From positions 1 to 64,000 of the forward strand of contig ARYC01017027.1 in the NCBI GenBank assembly GCA_000711775.1: 64,000 bases of DNA, given 5' to 3'. The position numbers and the translations under genes are program-made. Below, in pieces: positions 44,051 through 55,078 of this stretch (its first letter is position 1; each line of letters starts with the position of its first letter). This stretch comes from Oxytricha trifallax. Its lineage: Eukaryota > Ciliophora > Spirotrichea > Sporadotrichida > Oxytrichidae. The notes beneath the pieces are model-generated. The model was not told the origin of the DNA and did not search any database. It worked only from the letters and a program-made list of their open reading frames with translations.

Positions 44051-44529
44051 GAGAGATCCAACTGTAGGTCAACCTGAATAGATAATAAGAGAAAGATTGA
44101 AGAACTTTCTCCAAGTTTCAAAGTTTGACTTCCATTTTTATCAAACTTTCTCCATTAAGTTGCTCCTAATAATAAATAATTTAATTAGGTGGGGTTCCTA
44201 ATTTATTTAATACTTTATTAGGTGGATATATTAAAGTTAAAAACTGTATTAGGAGGTACATTAAAAAAAATTAATTTTAAAACCTCCCTTCCTAATTTAC
44301 AAGAACAGCTTTAAAAGCACCACTTTGCTTCACAAAACACATTTAGGTCCATTTTAATGAATAAAATGGATGAATTAGTTAATAAATTTTCACTAAATTT
44401 AAGAAATATAGAACTAATGTGTCGTACTCTTTTCTCATTAAACCTCACAAAACTTTTGAGGATATGCTTTTACTCTTGTATAAAGGTATAATTGAAATAG
44501 CTTGCATAATTATTAATAGTATTTATAAA

Positions 44530-45970
44530 ATGAGCGGTGACTTACTTAGAAAAACAGCATTGCTTGGCATTAGCCAACAAAAACTTTCTTTCATGAATCA
44601 AAAGAAAATTTAGACTTCCGATGCCTCTACCTAGTACGAATCTGAAATTTTCTAACTTTAGGTATCATACTTTAAATAGCAATTTAGTTGTTAAATATAA
44701 ATGCAGAGCTAAGAAATTTAATGCAAAGTTCCAGTGAAAATGGCTGAAGAGGAGGAAGAGAAAAAAGAAATAAAAGCATTAAATTTATGAGAAGAGTGTG
44801 AGAAGAACCTCACTTATAAATCTGCTCTTTAGCGTCATATCTTATAGCAACATTCTAAAAAGCCAAAGCTCTATCTTAAACATGATAAGATAGATGAAAA
44901 ATATTTCTTCCCTTACTGCAATAAGTAATACTATCATTCAAGGGATCTAAAAGTTCATCTATAAAACCATCATTGCAAGAAGTTTGAAGTAATAGATCCA
45001 GAGACTGGCGAGGTCTTCCTTTAAAAAGGAAAGCCAAGAGACCCTTTAGAAACTTTGGAACAAAGAGTAAAGAAAGAAAATAAATTTATTAAAGCAGTAA
45101 TAAACCTCCCAGACTCAAAGATAGTAAAAATCAGTCTTAAGATGCTTGCACTTAAACTTCCAATATTGAATATAATTGACCTAAAAGAGTGTAAAGAAAG
45201 TTATCTGGGAATAAATTTGAGAAGAAAGTCATAACAGATAAGTAGTTCACATACAAGATATATTCATTCAACTACTTCGAATGCGATGACAAGTATCAAA
45301 GGGAATTCGTAAATGAATGCCATGGACTTAAGAAGTCAAGAGATAGAAAGTGCAGATTTATAATATAGCCTGATGCTATTCTGTTTGCTCAAGATCATGT
45401 AGCTTTTCGTCTTCCTCTATACTAAATGACATTAAGAGACTACATTTAAGATCAAAGGATACCAAAGTAGTTACCTCTTATTCTTACAAATTTTTGCAAA
45501 GGCATTGAGGAGCTGCACACTCTTAGATAAGTTCATAGAGATTTGAAGCCTGAATATATAGTGCTTGACTTTTCACCTCTCAGAGTAGTAATAATAGATC
45601 TCAATAGATCATAGAGAGTTGAAGCTTCAGGATTTGGCAACGTGTATGGTACTCCTGGATACTTTCCAGAAAGAGAGGACTGGAGAGATGGTGATATTAA
45701 GTGGGATATATGGTCTCTAGCAGCAATAATTTGTGAATGCGATATGGCAAGAAATGATTACTATAGTGCAAAAGAGAGAAAGATTCAAAACAGAGAATAC
45801 AGCAATATCTAGACTAGAATAAGATAAAAGGTAGAATGAAAGATATGGCTGAGTAGATAATTATTAATCCTAATATCAGAGCTGACCATACAATAGACTA
45901 AATTGTAAGTTGGATAGGAGAAATAATGTTTAGGAAGCTGTCTCATGATGCCAAAGTACTGTTTGAGTGA
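44530..45970 (+). pseudogene. TBE 57 kD zinc-finger/kinase gene (TBE-D)
   Basis: Starts MSGDLLRKTALLGISQQKL at 44530. The Cys that should open finger 1 is a TGA (LNL-stop-EEC EKNLTYKSALQRH), shared with TBE-C and TBE-G. The second finger is weak (FPYCNKQYYHSRDLKVH). Kinase half: TLRQVHRDLKPEY (Asn changed to Tyr), VVIIDLNRS, NVYGTPGYFPERED and WDIWSLAAIICECDMAR. Ends at TGA 45968-45970. Frame breaks near 45210 and 45770. Confidence 0.8.
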
Positions 45971-46134
45971 ATAATAGAGATAAAATACTTGTATTACACA
46001 CTAATTTACATTACATTATAACCTTAAACCCCTACATAAACCCTATTAAAACCCTAATAAAGCATGCGTTAATAGTCTACTTTCATAAATCAAAAACTCA
46101 ATCAAGCAACTTCAGGGTTTTTGGGGTTTTGAAT

Positions 46135-47095
46135 ATTTGAAGGAAGTATACATTTATATAATATTAATGCTACTTAAAATCATGAAGGAATAGTGGGAAT
46201 GATCCTAAGAAAACATCTCGGTTCTTCAAATTATACTAAGATATGGTAGTGCTAAGTATGTTTAAGAGAGTGACACATTATAAAATCTTCAAACCTTTCT
46301 TCAATTTAGTTTTAAGAGCAGTACCAGGTTCGCTCATCATTAAAGAAGGTACAGCTAGATTCATAAACGAGTTCTTATGATCATCTAATTTGCATAGATT
46401 TTAGTCTTCATATAGATTATTAATTCAGCACCTCTAGAGTTTACAAAGCAGCGATTGCAGCAGTGGTAGTAGCAAATGCAGGTATAATTCTACCAGCTTT
46501 GATTTTTACTTCGATTCAATCCATACCTTTTAAATTGTAGTTATGTGCTCTGATGTTTGCCATGGCGTATATGAAATCAATGTGATAATTAGGATCATTA
46601 TCCTTCTCAAATTCTTGCACCCACATACTATAGGTATAGTAGAACCGTACTCTGAAATTAATTGTATAATTAAGTGGTTTTAGGGCATAAAGCTTTTAAG
46701 CCATTTATTACATTCTCGTACTTAAGTTTGATTTCTTGAATTTGATCTTCTTGCTAATGAGTAGTGCTAGTGTCAATCTATTAACTATCATTTTATTTCT
46801 CCATTTCAGAATTTTCTTTCGAAGGATCTTTTTCAACTTGAGATTGTATAGCTGTGGCTTTCTAATCGCTTGGAACGAATTCTGGCTGTTCATAGATAGC
46901 AGAAAATTTATATTTTGTCATAAATATAAATGGCTTGCTTGACTTTTTAAGATCTAGTAAATTATTATATGTCAGGAATTTCTCTGTCATAAATTTTTGC
47001 ATAGAGAAGTGTACAGGCAGCTACAAAGTTTACATGCGTTTAGTTATCTTTATCGAATTCAACTGGATTAGGAGAACCTTAAAAGTTAATTTAAT
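46135..47095 (-). pseudogene. E1 (UBA1-like) 3' segment, copy X3
   Basis: Same E1 part as X1, with the block around SNPVEFDKDN, PEFVPSDQKATAIQSQ, YAMANIRAHNYNLKGMD, KAGRIIPAFATTTAAIAAL and SFMNLAVPSLMMSEPGTAL. Several residues here are closer to the E1 family consensus than in X1 (RIIPA, PSL). Nearly identical to the 3' end of locus 2 (X4). The E1 similarity stops abruptly at 47095, where a kinesin-like coil begins on the opposite strand. Confidence 0.75.
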
Positions 47096-47097
47096 TA

Positions 47098-47765
47098 TTA
47101 GAATTGAAATTGCAAAAACAAAAGTAGATTATAGAAAGGCTTAAATCGTAAATTCAGAAGTTGAAGAAAACTTGAAAGAGGTGCAAAATACCTCAATTGC
47201 AAATGAAAAAAGAATAAGAGAACGAAACCTGCTAATTTTAAATTTGTAATCAAAAGTTGAAATTCTTGAGAAGCACAATACTTCACTTTAGAGAGATTTC
47301 GAGGACACTATTTAAAATAGAAGAGCAATTAATTGATCATAACAAAGGTTGTAGTAGCAAGAAATCTAATGCAAGTTAAACGTCTAAAAGAGTAATATAA
47401 GCAACTTGAAGTTGAGAAAGAGGATCTTTTGTCATACTTTGAAGAGGCGGAAAGATTCAAGGAAGATCTGGTTTTCTAAATTAGGAGTTAGAAAACAAGT
47501 GTTACGAATATCAGGAAGAATGTAACTCAATGGGAGTAGTCATATTATTAAACAAATTATAAAAACTTTTTATAGTATATGGGAAGGGGTTATATTTACC
47601 AAAAAATTTATATATAGAAGAGTTTGAAACTCTTTAGCACAAATATCAAGATTAAAGGAAGCAATTGGAAAATTATCAAAGTACCTGAAATAACTAAAAA
47701 AGGGATATTCAGTCACATATTCAAAAACTTGCAGATTAGGTATCAGAAACAAATTCAAATAAAAA
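47098..47765 (+). pseudogene. Kinesin-like coiled-coil fragment, copy X3
   Basis: 47098-47286 closely resembles the reverse complement of the kinesin coil at 6068-6245: IIERLKSQIQ, then after a one-base deletion [19 protein letters not shown] and [11 protein letters not shown]. It continues beyond the motor gene's segment with SLQRDFEDTIQNRRAINQ, and EQYKQLEVEKEDLLSYFEEA, RFKEDLVFQIR. The deletion and a later frame break show decay. It may reveal the sequence of the kinesin tail that the 6-kb gene lacks. Confidence 0.6.
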
Positions 47766-47856
47766 TAATATAGAAAATTTAAAACTCCATTATAAGGGGA
47801 ATAGAATTAATTAGTACTAAGATTATTTTCTTAATTAAGAAAAATATTCACTTGCT

Positions 47857-47916
47857 ATTGCCAACCCTCAACCAGCTTCTTAGTTTATATCAGGCTCAGT
47901 GGGTCACCCACCCAAA
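47857..47916. repeat. TBE-flanking repeat, copy 3 of 4
   Basis: GCTATTGCCAACCCTCAACC followed by AGCTTCTTAGTTTATATCAG, ending GTGGGTCACCCACCCAAA at the TBE-E terminus. It lies directly after the kinesin-like tail, as it does in X1. Confidence 0.7.
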
Positions 47917-48053
47917 CAAAACCCCAAAACCCTTTCAGTAATTTGATTGAGTTTTTGATTGATGAAAGTAGACTATTAACGCATGCTTTATTAGGGATTT
48001 AATAGGGTTTATGTAGAAGTTAAATTTTAAATATTTGTAATTTAAGTGAGTAT

Positions 48054-48612
48054 ATGCGAGGTTTGGGGTCGGTTTATGACAGTAAGTATATAAATTTATT
48101 GTAAGTTGCGCTATGGATGTGATAATTATAGTGATCAACTCAGACCTATTTTTAATTACACATCTATTGCAAGACTGCTCCATAAATCTCCTGCTACTGT
48201 TAGATCACACTGTCTATTAGCATTGAATTTAAAGAGATAGCATATTAATTCTAAGCTTAAAAGACCTTTTAAATTCTAGTAACATCATATCGATTATCTT
48301 ATTAATGATAAGACTCTTAATTACTGGGCTCATTTCTCTCTGGCCCTAGAGGGCTCTGATGTTTCATCACCAATTTCCTGAGCTACAAATCTCTGTATAA
48401 TCCATAGCTAATATCTATAAAAAGAATGGTATATCTTACAAGATAGTCAATCGCATTAAGAGAGTGATCGACTTTAATGTTCCATTTTATAAGGATAATT
48501 TAAATTATATATTCAATTAAATGCAGAGTGCTTAAGAGCATAATATAAAGTTCATAAACGTTGATGAGGCAGTATCCTCGTTTAATACCTTCAAATCGAG
48601 GTCTTGGTATAA
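48054..48612 (+). pseudogene. TBE 42 kD transposase, truncated (TBE-E/G)
   Basis: Starts MRGLGSVYDSKYINLL at 48054, with the same early two-base deletion and the same INVDEAV change as TBE-D. It ends within NTFKSRSWYK where the internal deletion begins. Sharing these defects shows that TBE-D and TBE-E/G were copied as already dead elements, by DNA duplication rather than transposition. Confidence 0.85.
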
Positions 48613-48853
48613 AAATTAGTAGATTTCATTATAATTTAATTTTAATCACAAAGTTAAGTTTAATAAAATTAATATATTTAATTAATTTCTTAATGCTTAA
48701 AATAATCTCATTCAAAACCCCAAAACCCCTTAATTAGATATTTAAGTGATCTGATTTGTAGGGTTTAGTTGGGGTCTTATTGGGGTTATTAGAGAAAACG
48801 TAGGTTTATTTTATGAATTTAATGAATATATAATGATTATTAGTGCACTTAAC

Positions 48854-50677
48854 TCAAACAAATTTTATCTGCTTATCTTTGATATACCTCTTGAATCTCG
48901 CTGTCTTTAGTTGTTCTAGTATATAATCTTATGATTATCTTGGGTATGCTGGAGCTTTTACGATGATCTTTTCAACTATCTTCTTTATTTCATTGCATAT
49001 TTCATCTTGCTTAATATGTTTAGCAGCCAAACTTATTGATTATTTCTCATGTTTTGTTACAAAGTATGACATACTTTCCATATCACACTCTAAGATAATT
49101 GCAGCTACCGCCCAAACATCCCATTATACAGAGCCATTTGTCCATTTCTCTCTTATAGGGAAGTATCCTGGAGTGCCTAAAACCTTAGCTAAAGTCACTA
49201 TCTCTTGTCTTATTGCTCTGTTGAAATCTATGACTACTACTTCTAAAGGGCAGAGATTTAGCATTACATTTTCTGGCTTCAAATCTCTATGAACATACCC
49301 CAGATCATGGAGCTCTTTTACACCCTTAGACATTTCTGTGAGTATCTCATTCAAATCATCAGGATATCTATTATGATAGAGATAATCTCTAAGAGTCATT
49401 TCAAATTTCTTGAGTCTTAATGCAATAAAACCGTGACCAAGTATAACTCCGTCGAGCTTAACTAAGTTCTAGCATTTATGATAAATAATTTGGAAAATAG
49501 ATGATTATAAGAATTCGATCAATAATAAATGAAAAACAATAAGCCAATAAACAAAGTGTAAATCTAAAAAACGTTTCAGTGTCTTTCCATGTTCCTTTTA
49601 AGATGTCACCATTTGCATATTTCAATACTCCTTCACCACCCCCTTTAGCTGCTCTCTGAAGTCTTTGTCTGTTCACACCTCAACTCTTACCAGGTGCAAC
49701 CCATGTAAAATAAAAAAATTAGAAATGTTTTTTGTAACTTACATTTTAAGTGAGTGACACGGCATCTTCTATTCAGTCATATTTCAATTTTCTATAATTT
49801 CTAATTAATTTCATTTTTAATTATCAAATTCTTATTATAAATTGTAATTATCTTTTCTAAGCCTCTCTCAGTACTATGTATTCATTTACAAACTCATTTT
49901 AATATTGCTCGTTCTTAATGAGATACTTAAATAGATATAATTTGTAAGCGAATTCATCAACAACTATAAGATTTACCTTGTTTGGTACGTCAATATTCAA
50001 ATAGTTCTCAATACAGGTGCTTATGTCAACTGCATTTAATGCAGGTATATACATTGCTCTCTCTCTCTTATAAACATGCAATATACATACCATTAGCTGG
50101 TTGGTTCATTGACTCTAATCACTTCTATCTCTTAATTTTCTCCTACTGTTCTCTTTAAGACCAAGAGAGTTATTTTTTCTTTTAGCAGGTACAAGCTTTT
50201 AAGTTTCCTAGTCTTTAATTAGGAATTCGCTTAAATGATGCTTTTGCATATGACTCTTTACTTTGGCTGAGTGAGTATAAGACTTCATGCATGTTGTGCA
50301 CTAATATCCTCTTATCTACTTTAATCATGCTTGAAGTAGATCTAAGCTATACCAGAGTGTACCTCTTTGATGTGCCTCTTGCTAGACTAAGTTGAGAAGA
50401 AATTTTAGCAGTCTTCAAATTAAAATGTCTTAATTTTTCCTATTGGTTACTATTCCTTATCTTCTTCAACCAATTCAGCTTATGTTTAAACTCCTATCTC
50501 TGCAATTTACTTCTTATTTTAAACTTCAATTTTAAAGACGTCAGCCTCAAACTCTAGAGGTCTTAGCTCAAACTCCTTTTCAATATAAATAACTTCTGGT
50601 TTCTTGGAGGAGCCAAAGTTGAGCAATGATTAACCTGTTCCAAGAGAAACTGCCTTACGATTTAAGTTAGCCGCCAT
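48854..50677 (-). pseudogene. TBE 57 kD zinc-finger/kinase gene with an insert (TBE-F)
   Basis: Starts MAANLNRKAVSLGTG at 50677. The zinc-finger part is broken; one block HAQCMKSYTHSAKVKSHMQK remains. Kinase half from 49399: MTLRDYLYHNRYPDDLNEIL, LHDLGYVHRDLKPENVM, EVVVIDFNRAI (DFN), VLGTPGYFPIREKW and WDVWAVAAIILECDMESM, then to TGA 48854-48856. This kinase half is unbroken. A ~380-bp foreign insert at 49473-49851 separates it from the front part. Confidence 0.85.
49473..49851 (-). other. Foreign insert in TBE-F with a MORN-repeat-like coding piece
   Basis: Absent from TBE-J at the matching place (between the blocks KNLIKL and LREAQRKDC). On the minus strand 49565-49680 reads NRQRLQRAAKGGGEGVLKYA and NGDILKGTWKDTETF, i.e. 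the MORN pattern GxGxxxYxxGdxxxGxWk. The rest is AT-rich. It may be a captured host MDS with IES-like flanks. Edges and target duplication are not clear. Confidence 0.55.
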
Positions 50678-51152
50678 GTTTAAATTCAAATTTAAATTTC
50701 TATTATTAATAAGTAAAAACCTCACTGGCTATACTAACTTTGTATAGGAGCTGGCACTGCAACAACAATGGTTGATTCTTAGGTGTTAGACATCATATTT
50801 ATACTTAGTTTATAACTATAAATTTTCTAATTTTATGCTTAATATTTTTAATTTTGGTACCAACTGAGAATAAATTCAGGTTGGTACTGGTACCAATTAG
50901 GTTTTGAACCATTTTGGAACTTTTCCATTAAATCCTCATTAGTTTAAAACTAGGTACTAATTAAGTTTTGGTACTATTAAATTGGTACCAATTAAATTTA
51001 AACGAATTTAGTAGAGTTACTAATTAAATTTAAACAAATTTAGTACTAATTTAATGGAACTTAATTGATAAAAATGGAGCCCCATCTTTGAAGTTTGATA
51101 CAGCTTCTGCCAGCCTTCTCCACTCATTCTAACCAAGTTGACCTCCTATAAG

Positions 51153-52031
51153 ATGCCCATATTTAATACTAAAATTTTTAACAGTAGAATCCAGAACTCA
51201 TTTTACAATTTGAAATTCAATAAGAAGAGAAAGAACAAGGATGGAGTCTATAAGTACTGCAATGAAGAGGGTTGATGCTTAAGAAATGATCTCAAGATTT
51301 AGAAGCAAGGAAGATCTCTAACGATACCTCACTCAGCATGGTAAGCATGTGACATATACTTAATCATATGCTATAAATGGTTTATTCCTTCCAACGATGG
51401 AAGGTACCAAAATTTCATTCTTAAAAGCTCTACTCTGCGATGAGAAGAACGCCTTTAAAAACAATGAAATAAAGTTGATAGATATACCAAACTACCCAGA
51501 GATTTCAGTCACTAATCTCTACGAGGATGCGATGAATGATGAAGAGTTGGTTGTTTATCTTCCTACCAAGAAACAACTCTCCAACAAGCTTCCAGAAAGG
51601 AGCTTCTTCTTTGGTGTTCTTGGCACTTTAAGAGAGAGTTATCTCAGAGAGATCATTGAAGAAGCTCACAAGAAACGCTATTCTATTTCTCCTGAAGATT
51701 AAAAGAAGCAAGGCATACTAATAAGCGAGACCTGGCTCGCAGAGCTTAAGAAGCATCCATTCCTCTCTAGTAAGCTTTGATTCATAACTTTGTAGGGAAA
51801 CCTGGAACTGGTATATTCCTAATGAAAGAGAATGCAAAGGTTCACAGAGAGAGAAAGTCATTGACTATTTATGAATTCAGCGAGAGACTTAATAAAGATG
51901 TTTAAAAGCCAGATTAAATGAACATAGATGCAGGAACTGGCACTAAGAGAAGAAATATGGGCCCAGGCAAGCAATAAAAAGAGGAGAAAAAAGAGAAGCC
52001 AAATCCCTTTCTAGGTTAATTTAATATGTGA
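51153..52031 (+). CDS. TBE 22 kD protein gene, best-preserved copy (TBE-F)
   Basis: Exon 1 ATGCCCATATTTAATA (51153-51168). Coding blocks: MESISTAMKRVDAQEMISRF, EDLQRYLTQH, MEGTKISFLKALLCDEKNAF, IDIPNYPEISVTNLYEDAM, KKQLSNKLPERSFFFGVLG and EEAHKKRYSISPEDQKKQG. A 26-nt intron at 51770-51795 (GTAAGCTTTGAT...TTTGTAG) contains a TGA; removing it joins KKHPFLS to RKPGTGIFLMKENAK in frame and leads to QFNM and TGA 52029-52031. Intron 2 starts at 51341 (GTAAGCATG) but its acceptor AG is changed, and the intron 1 donor GT is CT, so even this copy may be faulty. TBE-specific, role unknown. Confidence 0.8.
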
Positions 52032-52038
52032 ATATTTT

Positions 52039-53109
52039 TCATTCGTTTAAATCTAAAACTTATTTATTAACATTCATTCTTCCCTCTCTTGCACAAATTG
52101 TTGTCTTATCTACGCTCACTCTCTTACAGCTGCTTTGAATTAAGTCAACTGTATCGATGGGCAAGTCATGCATAAGATGATACAGCAGCAGCTTCTTGTA
52201 GTGAGTCTTGATTTAACTCCAGTAGAATTCAATCTCATTAAATTATGGGCTATAAGGAACGTTGTATACAGGAGTTATGTTTAACTCTTCTTAAGCTTTC
52301 TTAAACTCCTTAGTCTTATGAACTGAGAGGTTATCAACAAACAGGATAATTTCTTGGTTACTATACTTCTCTCTGAGCTTATGTAGGAACTCTATATATT
52401 ACTCTCACTTAATAGAGCGAGGGTGAATGACATAACTCTCTAAGCCTGAATCTTCACTATTACCAACTAAAATTGCATGGGTTGCTACCTTTACATTTAA
52501 GTCATACACTTCTAAAATAAGATATTTCTTGTACCAAGACTTATTAATAAAGGTGTTGAAGGTGAATACAGCTTCATCAGCGTGTATGAACCTGATGTTA
52601 TTAGTAATAGCTCTCTGTACTTAATCATATATATATATATAGTTTAAATTATTACTATAAAATAGCACTGTAAAATCAATCACTCTCTTCACTCTGTTGA
52701 CAGTCTTAAAAGTAATACCATTTCTTCTATAAATATTAGCTATAGCCTAAGGCGAGATACGTATGTCAGGAAACTTGCGATGAAACATTACAGCTCGTTA
52801 GTCCAGTGGAAAGTTTGCCAAGTACTTAAGCGTCTTAGAATCACAGAGGTAGTCAATATGGATTTGAAAGAACTTTTATTTTCTTGCTGGATGTTTTCAA
52901 GTACCAGAATTAAAATGCTAAACAGCTAACATGCAGTGATACCTAACAGTTGAGGCACTCTTGTGTAATAGCTTTGCTATAGCTGCATAATTCAGTACTG
53001 GTTTGACTTAGTCTATATTAATACTCGTACCATACCTAAGCTTAAGCAATAAATCTAAATATTTCTCATCATAAATAGAGCCTAAATATCGCTAATTTTT
53101 ATTTCTCAT
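52039..53109 (-). pseudogene. TBE 42 kD transposase (TBE-F)
   Basis: Starts MRNKNQRYLGSIYDEKYL at 53109. Contains HADEAVFTFNTFINKSWY (first Asp, near 52580), ILFVDNLSVHKTKEF (second Asp, near 52345) and PQFNEIEFYWSQIKTHYKK (Glu, near 52235), so DD34E is complete. Ends LDLNE and TGA 52039-52041. An in-frame TGA (IK-stop-EQYIE, CGA in TBE-J) near 52415 and a possible break near 52880 disable it. Confidence 0.85.
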
Positions 53110-53472
53110 TTTGCAAAATGGCCTAGTTTCTCTAACAACCTCAATAAGACCCCAACTAAACCCTACAAATAAAATCACTAAAACATCTAATTAAGGGTTT
53201 TTGGGGTTTTGATTAAATTTTAAAACATCCCTTCCTAATTTACAAGAACAGCTTTAAAAGCACCACTTTGCTTCACAAAACACATTTAGGTCCATTTTAA
53301 TGAATAAAATGGATGAATTAGTTAATAAATTTTCACTAAATTTAAGAAATATAGAACTAATGTGTCGTACTCTTTTCTCATTAAACCTCACAAAACTTTT
53401 GAGGATATGCTTTTACTCTTGTATAAAGGTATAATTGAAATAGCTTGCATAATTATTAATAGTATTTATAAA

Positions 53473-54914
53473 ATGAGCGGTGACTTACTTAGAAAAACAG
53501 CATTGCTTGGCATTAGCCAACAAAAACTTTCTTTCATGAATCAAAAGAAAATTTAGACTTCCGATGCCTCTACCTAGTACGAATCTGAAATTTTCTAACT
53601 TTAGGTATCATACTTTAAATAGCAATTTAGTTGTTAAATATAAATGCAGAGCTAAGAAATTTAATGCAAAGTTCCAGTGAAAATGGCTGAAGAGGAGGAA
53701 GAGAAAAAAGAAATAAAAGCATTAAATTTATGAGAAGAGTGTGAGAAGAACCTCACTTATAAATCTGCTCTTTAGCGTCATATCTTATAGCAACATTCTA
53801 AAAAGCCAAAGCTCTATCTTAAACATGATAAGATAGATGAAAAATATTTCTTCCCTTACTGCAATAAGTAATACTATCATTCAAGGGATCTAAAAGTTCA
53901 TCTATAAAACCATCATTGCAAGAAGTTTGAAGTAATAGATCCAGAGACTGGCGAGGTCTTCCTTTAAAAAGGAAAGCCAAGAGACCCTTTAGAAACTTTG
54001 GAACAAAGAGTAAAGAAAGAAAATAAATTTATTAAAGCAGTAATAAACCTCCCAGACTCAAAGATAGTAAAAATCAGTCTTAAGATGCTTGCACTTAAAC
54101 TTCCAATATTGAATATAATTGACCTAAAAGAGTGTAAAGAAAGTTATCTGGGAATAAATTTGAGAAGAAAGTCATAACAGATAAGTAGTTCACATACAAG
54201 ATATATTCATTCAACTACTTCGAATGCGATGACAAGTATCAAAGGGAATTCGTAAATGAATGCCATGGACTTAAGAAGTCAAGAGATAGAAAGTGCAGAT
54301 TTATAATATAGCCTGATGCTATTCTGTTTGCTCAAGATCATGTAGCTTTTCGTCTTCCTCTATACTAAATGACATTAAGAGACTACATTTAAGATCAAAG
54401 GATACCAAAGTAGTTACCTCTTATTCTTACAAATTTTTGCAAAGGCATTGAGGAGCTGCACACTCTTAGATAAGTTCATAGAGATTTGAAGCCTGAATAT
54501 ATAGTGCTTGACTTTTCACCTCTCAGAGTAGTAATAATAGATCTCAATAGATCATAGAGAGTTGAAGCTTCAGGATTTGGCAACGTGTATGGTACTCCTG
54601 GATACTTTCCAGGAAGAGAGGACTGGAGAGATAGTGATATTAAGAGGGATATATGGGCTCTAGCATCAATAATTTGTGAATGCGATATGGCAAGAAATGA
54701 TTACTATAGCTGAAAAAGAGAGAAAGATTCAAAACAAAGAATACAGCAATATCTAGACAAGAATAAGATAAAAGGTAGAATGAAAGATATGGCTGAGTAG
54801 ATAATTATTAATCCTAATATCAGAGCTGACCATACAATAGACTAAATTGTAAGTTGGATAGGAGAAATAATGTTTAGGAAGCTGTCTCATGATGCCAAAG
54901 TACTGTTTGAGTGA
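53473..54914 (+). pseudogene. TBE 57 kD zinc-finger/kinase gene (TBE-E/G)
   Basis: Nearly identical to the TBE-D copy, including the MSGDLLRKT start, TGA in place of the first finger Cys, HRDLKPEY and IIDLNRS. Small differences such as ERED to GRED and KWDIWS to RDIWAL are later changes. Ends at TGA 54912-54914. Confidence 0.8.
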
Positions 54915-55078
54915 ATAATAGAGATAAAATACTTGTATTACACACTAATTTACATTACATTATAACCTTAAACCCCTACATAAACCCTATTAAAACCCTA
55001 ATAAAGCATGCGTTAATAGTCTACTTTCATAAATCAAAAACTCAATCAAGCAACTTCAGGGTTTTTGGGGTTTTGAAT

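Larger units (their letters stand above)
42025..46131 (+). mobile_element. TBE-D, complete 4,107-bp TBE
   Basis: Termini CAAAACCCCAAAACCCTTTC at 42025 and its imperfect complement ending at 46131, with inverted repeats of about 105 bp (shared CTATTAACGCATGC... near both ends). Followed by AAT, but preceded by AAA from the flanking repeat, so no clean target duplication. The same element type with the same right neighbour (X repeat) recurs as TBE-C and TBE-E/G, which points to duplication of TBE plus flank. Confidence 0.92.
48713..53211 (-). mobile_element. TBE-F, complete TBE in inverted orientation
   Basis: Termini CAAAACCCCAAAACCCCTTA at 48713 and its complement ending at 53211. ATT on both sides (48710-48712 and 53212-53214) is the target duplication. 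At 4,499 bp it is ~380 bp longer than other TBEs because of an insert in its 57 kD gene. It belongs to the same subfamily as TBE-J. Genes: 57 kD (-), 22 kD (+), transposase (-). Confidence 0.93.
47917..55075 (+). mobile_element. TBE-E/G, one TBE with an internal deletion and a nested TBE-F
   Basis: The left part (47917-48612) is nearly identical to the start of TBE-D. The right part (53215-55075) is nearly identical to the 57 kD half of TBE-D. The section in between (rest of transposase and the 22 kD gene, about 1.5 kb) is replaced by ~100 bp of unrelated AT-rich DNA and by the inverted TBE-F. The right terminus ends at 55075, followed by AAT and the X4 repeat. Confidence 0.88.

Noticed and set aside
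44780-44800. UGA read as Cys (Euplotes-type) because TGA replaces a zinc-finger Cys in TBE-C, D and G
   Set aside because: Other copies have TGT/TGC there, and TGA ends all recognised genes; a shared inactivating change is simpler.
47098-47286. The ~190-bp match to the kinesin at 6.06-6.25 kb as a very long pointer
   Set aside because: It is diverged and has a one-base indel. Pointers are identical and short, so this is a duplicated, decaying copy.
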